Below the pieces are notes generated by a model, which saw only the letters and a list, made by a program, of their open reading frames with translations, was not told where the DNA came from and ran no database searches. Made by a program: the position numbers and the translations under genes. Below, one piece after another: positions 8,981-8,990 of a stretch of DNA of 8,990 nucleotides. Position 1 is the stretch's first letter, and each line of letters starts with the position of its first letter. The stretch is from NCBI GenBank assembly GCA_947475855.1, contig CANJPN010000232.1, positions 1 to 8,990 of the forward strand. The letters run 5' to 3'. Source of the stretch: Bradyrhizobiaceae bacterium (GTDB lineage: Bacteria > Pseudomonadota > Alphaproteobacteria > Rhizobiales > Hyphomicrobiaceae).

Positions 8981-8990
8981 ATGCAAACGA
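8981..8990 (+). CDS. Possible start of an ORF cut by the window edge (IscB/IsrB-like?)
   Basis: An ATG at 8981 opens a frame reading M-Q-T, then the window ends. It lies 13 bases after the last paired base of the structured RNA. No good Shine-Dalgarno is present; AGG at 8963-8965 is too far away. IscB-family proteins often begin M-Q-x before a short hydrophobic strand, and their ORFs lie directly downstream of their omega RNA, which is why I note this start. Three codons cannot establish a gene. Confidence 0.2.

Noticed and set aside
8983..8990. GCAAACGA at the right edge resembles the start of a tmRNA tag reading frame (A-N-D)
   Set aside because: The roughly 100 bases before it lack the conserved GGnTTCGAC segment of the tRNA-like domain, and no T-arm with TTCGA loop followed by CCA is found upstream on the plus strand, as a permuted two-piece alphaproteobacterial tmRNA would need. 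The match is only eight bases.

Overview
The window is GC-rich chromosomal DNA that looks like an alphaproteobacterium, most probably Hyphomicrobiales (Rhizobiales). Four points suggest this: SecA with a long insert and a C-terminal zinc tail, a LpsL-type UDP-glucuronate epimerase, a LysR/GST divergent pair, and codon use rich in G and C at third positions. The assignment comes from reading the proteins, not from a database search.

Layout, left to right. Positions 3-83 may be the last codons of a plus-strand gene. A small exported protein of unknown function (122-604, minus) follows, with a readable promoter. After about 500 bases without a credible gene come tRNA-Arg(CCU) (1121-1197, minus) and a glutathione S-transferase (1258-1974, minus). 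A LysR-type regulator (2077-2982, plus) diverges from the GST across a 102-base spacer holding a 27-base imperfect palindrome, which is the obvious operator candidate. The regulator ends tail to tail, five bases apart, with dTDP-4-dehydrorhamnose reductase rfbD (2988-3872, minus). Next on the same strand is secA (4030-6984), with a good promoter about 180 bases upstream of its ATG. Then comes a UDP-glucuronate 4-epimerase (7234-8256, minus). The two sugar-nucleotide enzymes would feed surface polysaccharide synthesis, while SecA drives protein export. They are neighbours on one strand but probably not one simple operon, because secA has its own promoter and the gaps are 157 and 249 bases.

The right end (8257-8990) has no complete protein gene and is the most interesting part. 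It holds a 14-base perfect palindrome in the epimerase leader, a textbook Rho-independent terminator facing left (8471-8505) with no recognisable gene feeding it, and then about 450 bases dense with inverted repeats. Positions 8722-8967 fold on paper into nested stems plus a 7-base pseudoknot. Three G-U pairs are valid only if the plus strand is the RNA. Thirteen bases after this structure an ATG opens a frame reading M-Q-T before the window ends. Structured RNA directly followed by an ORF starting this way resembles the omega RNA (HEARO) plus IscB/IsrB arrangement of transposon-encoded RNA-guided nucleases. The RNA structure is seen in the sequence. The IscB link is inference, and a few more bases to the right would decide it.
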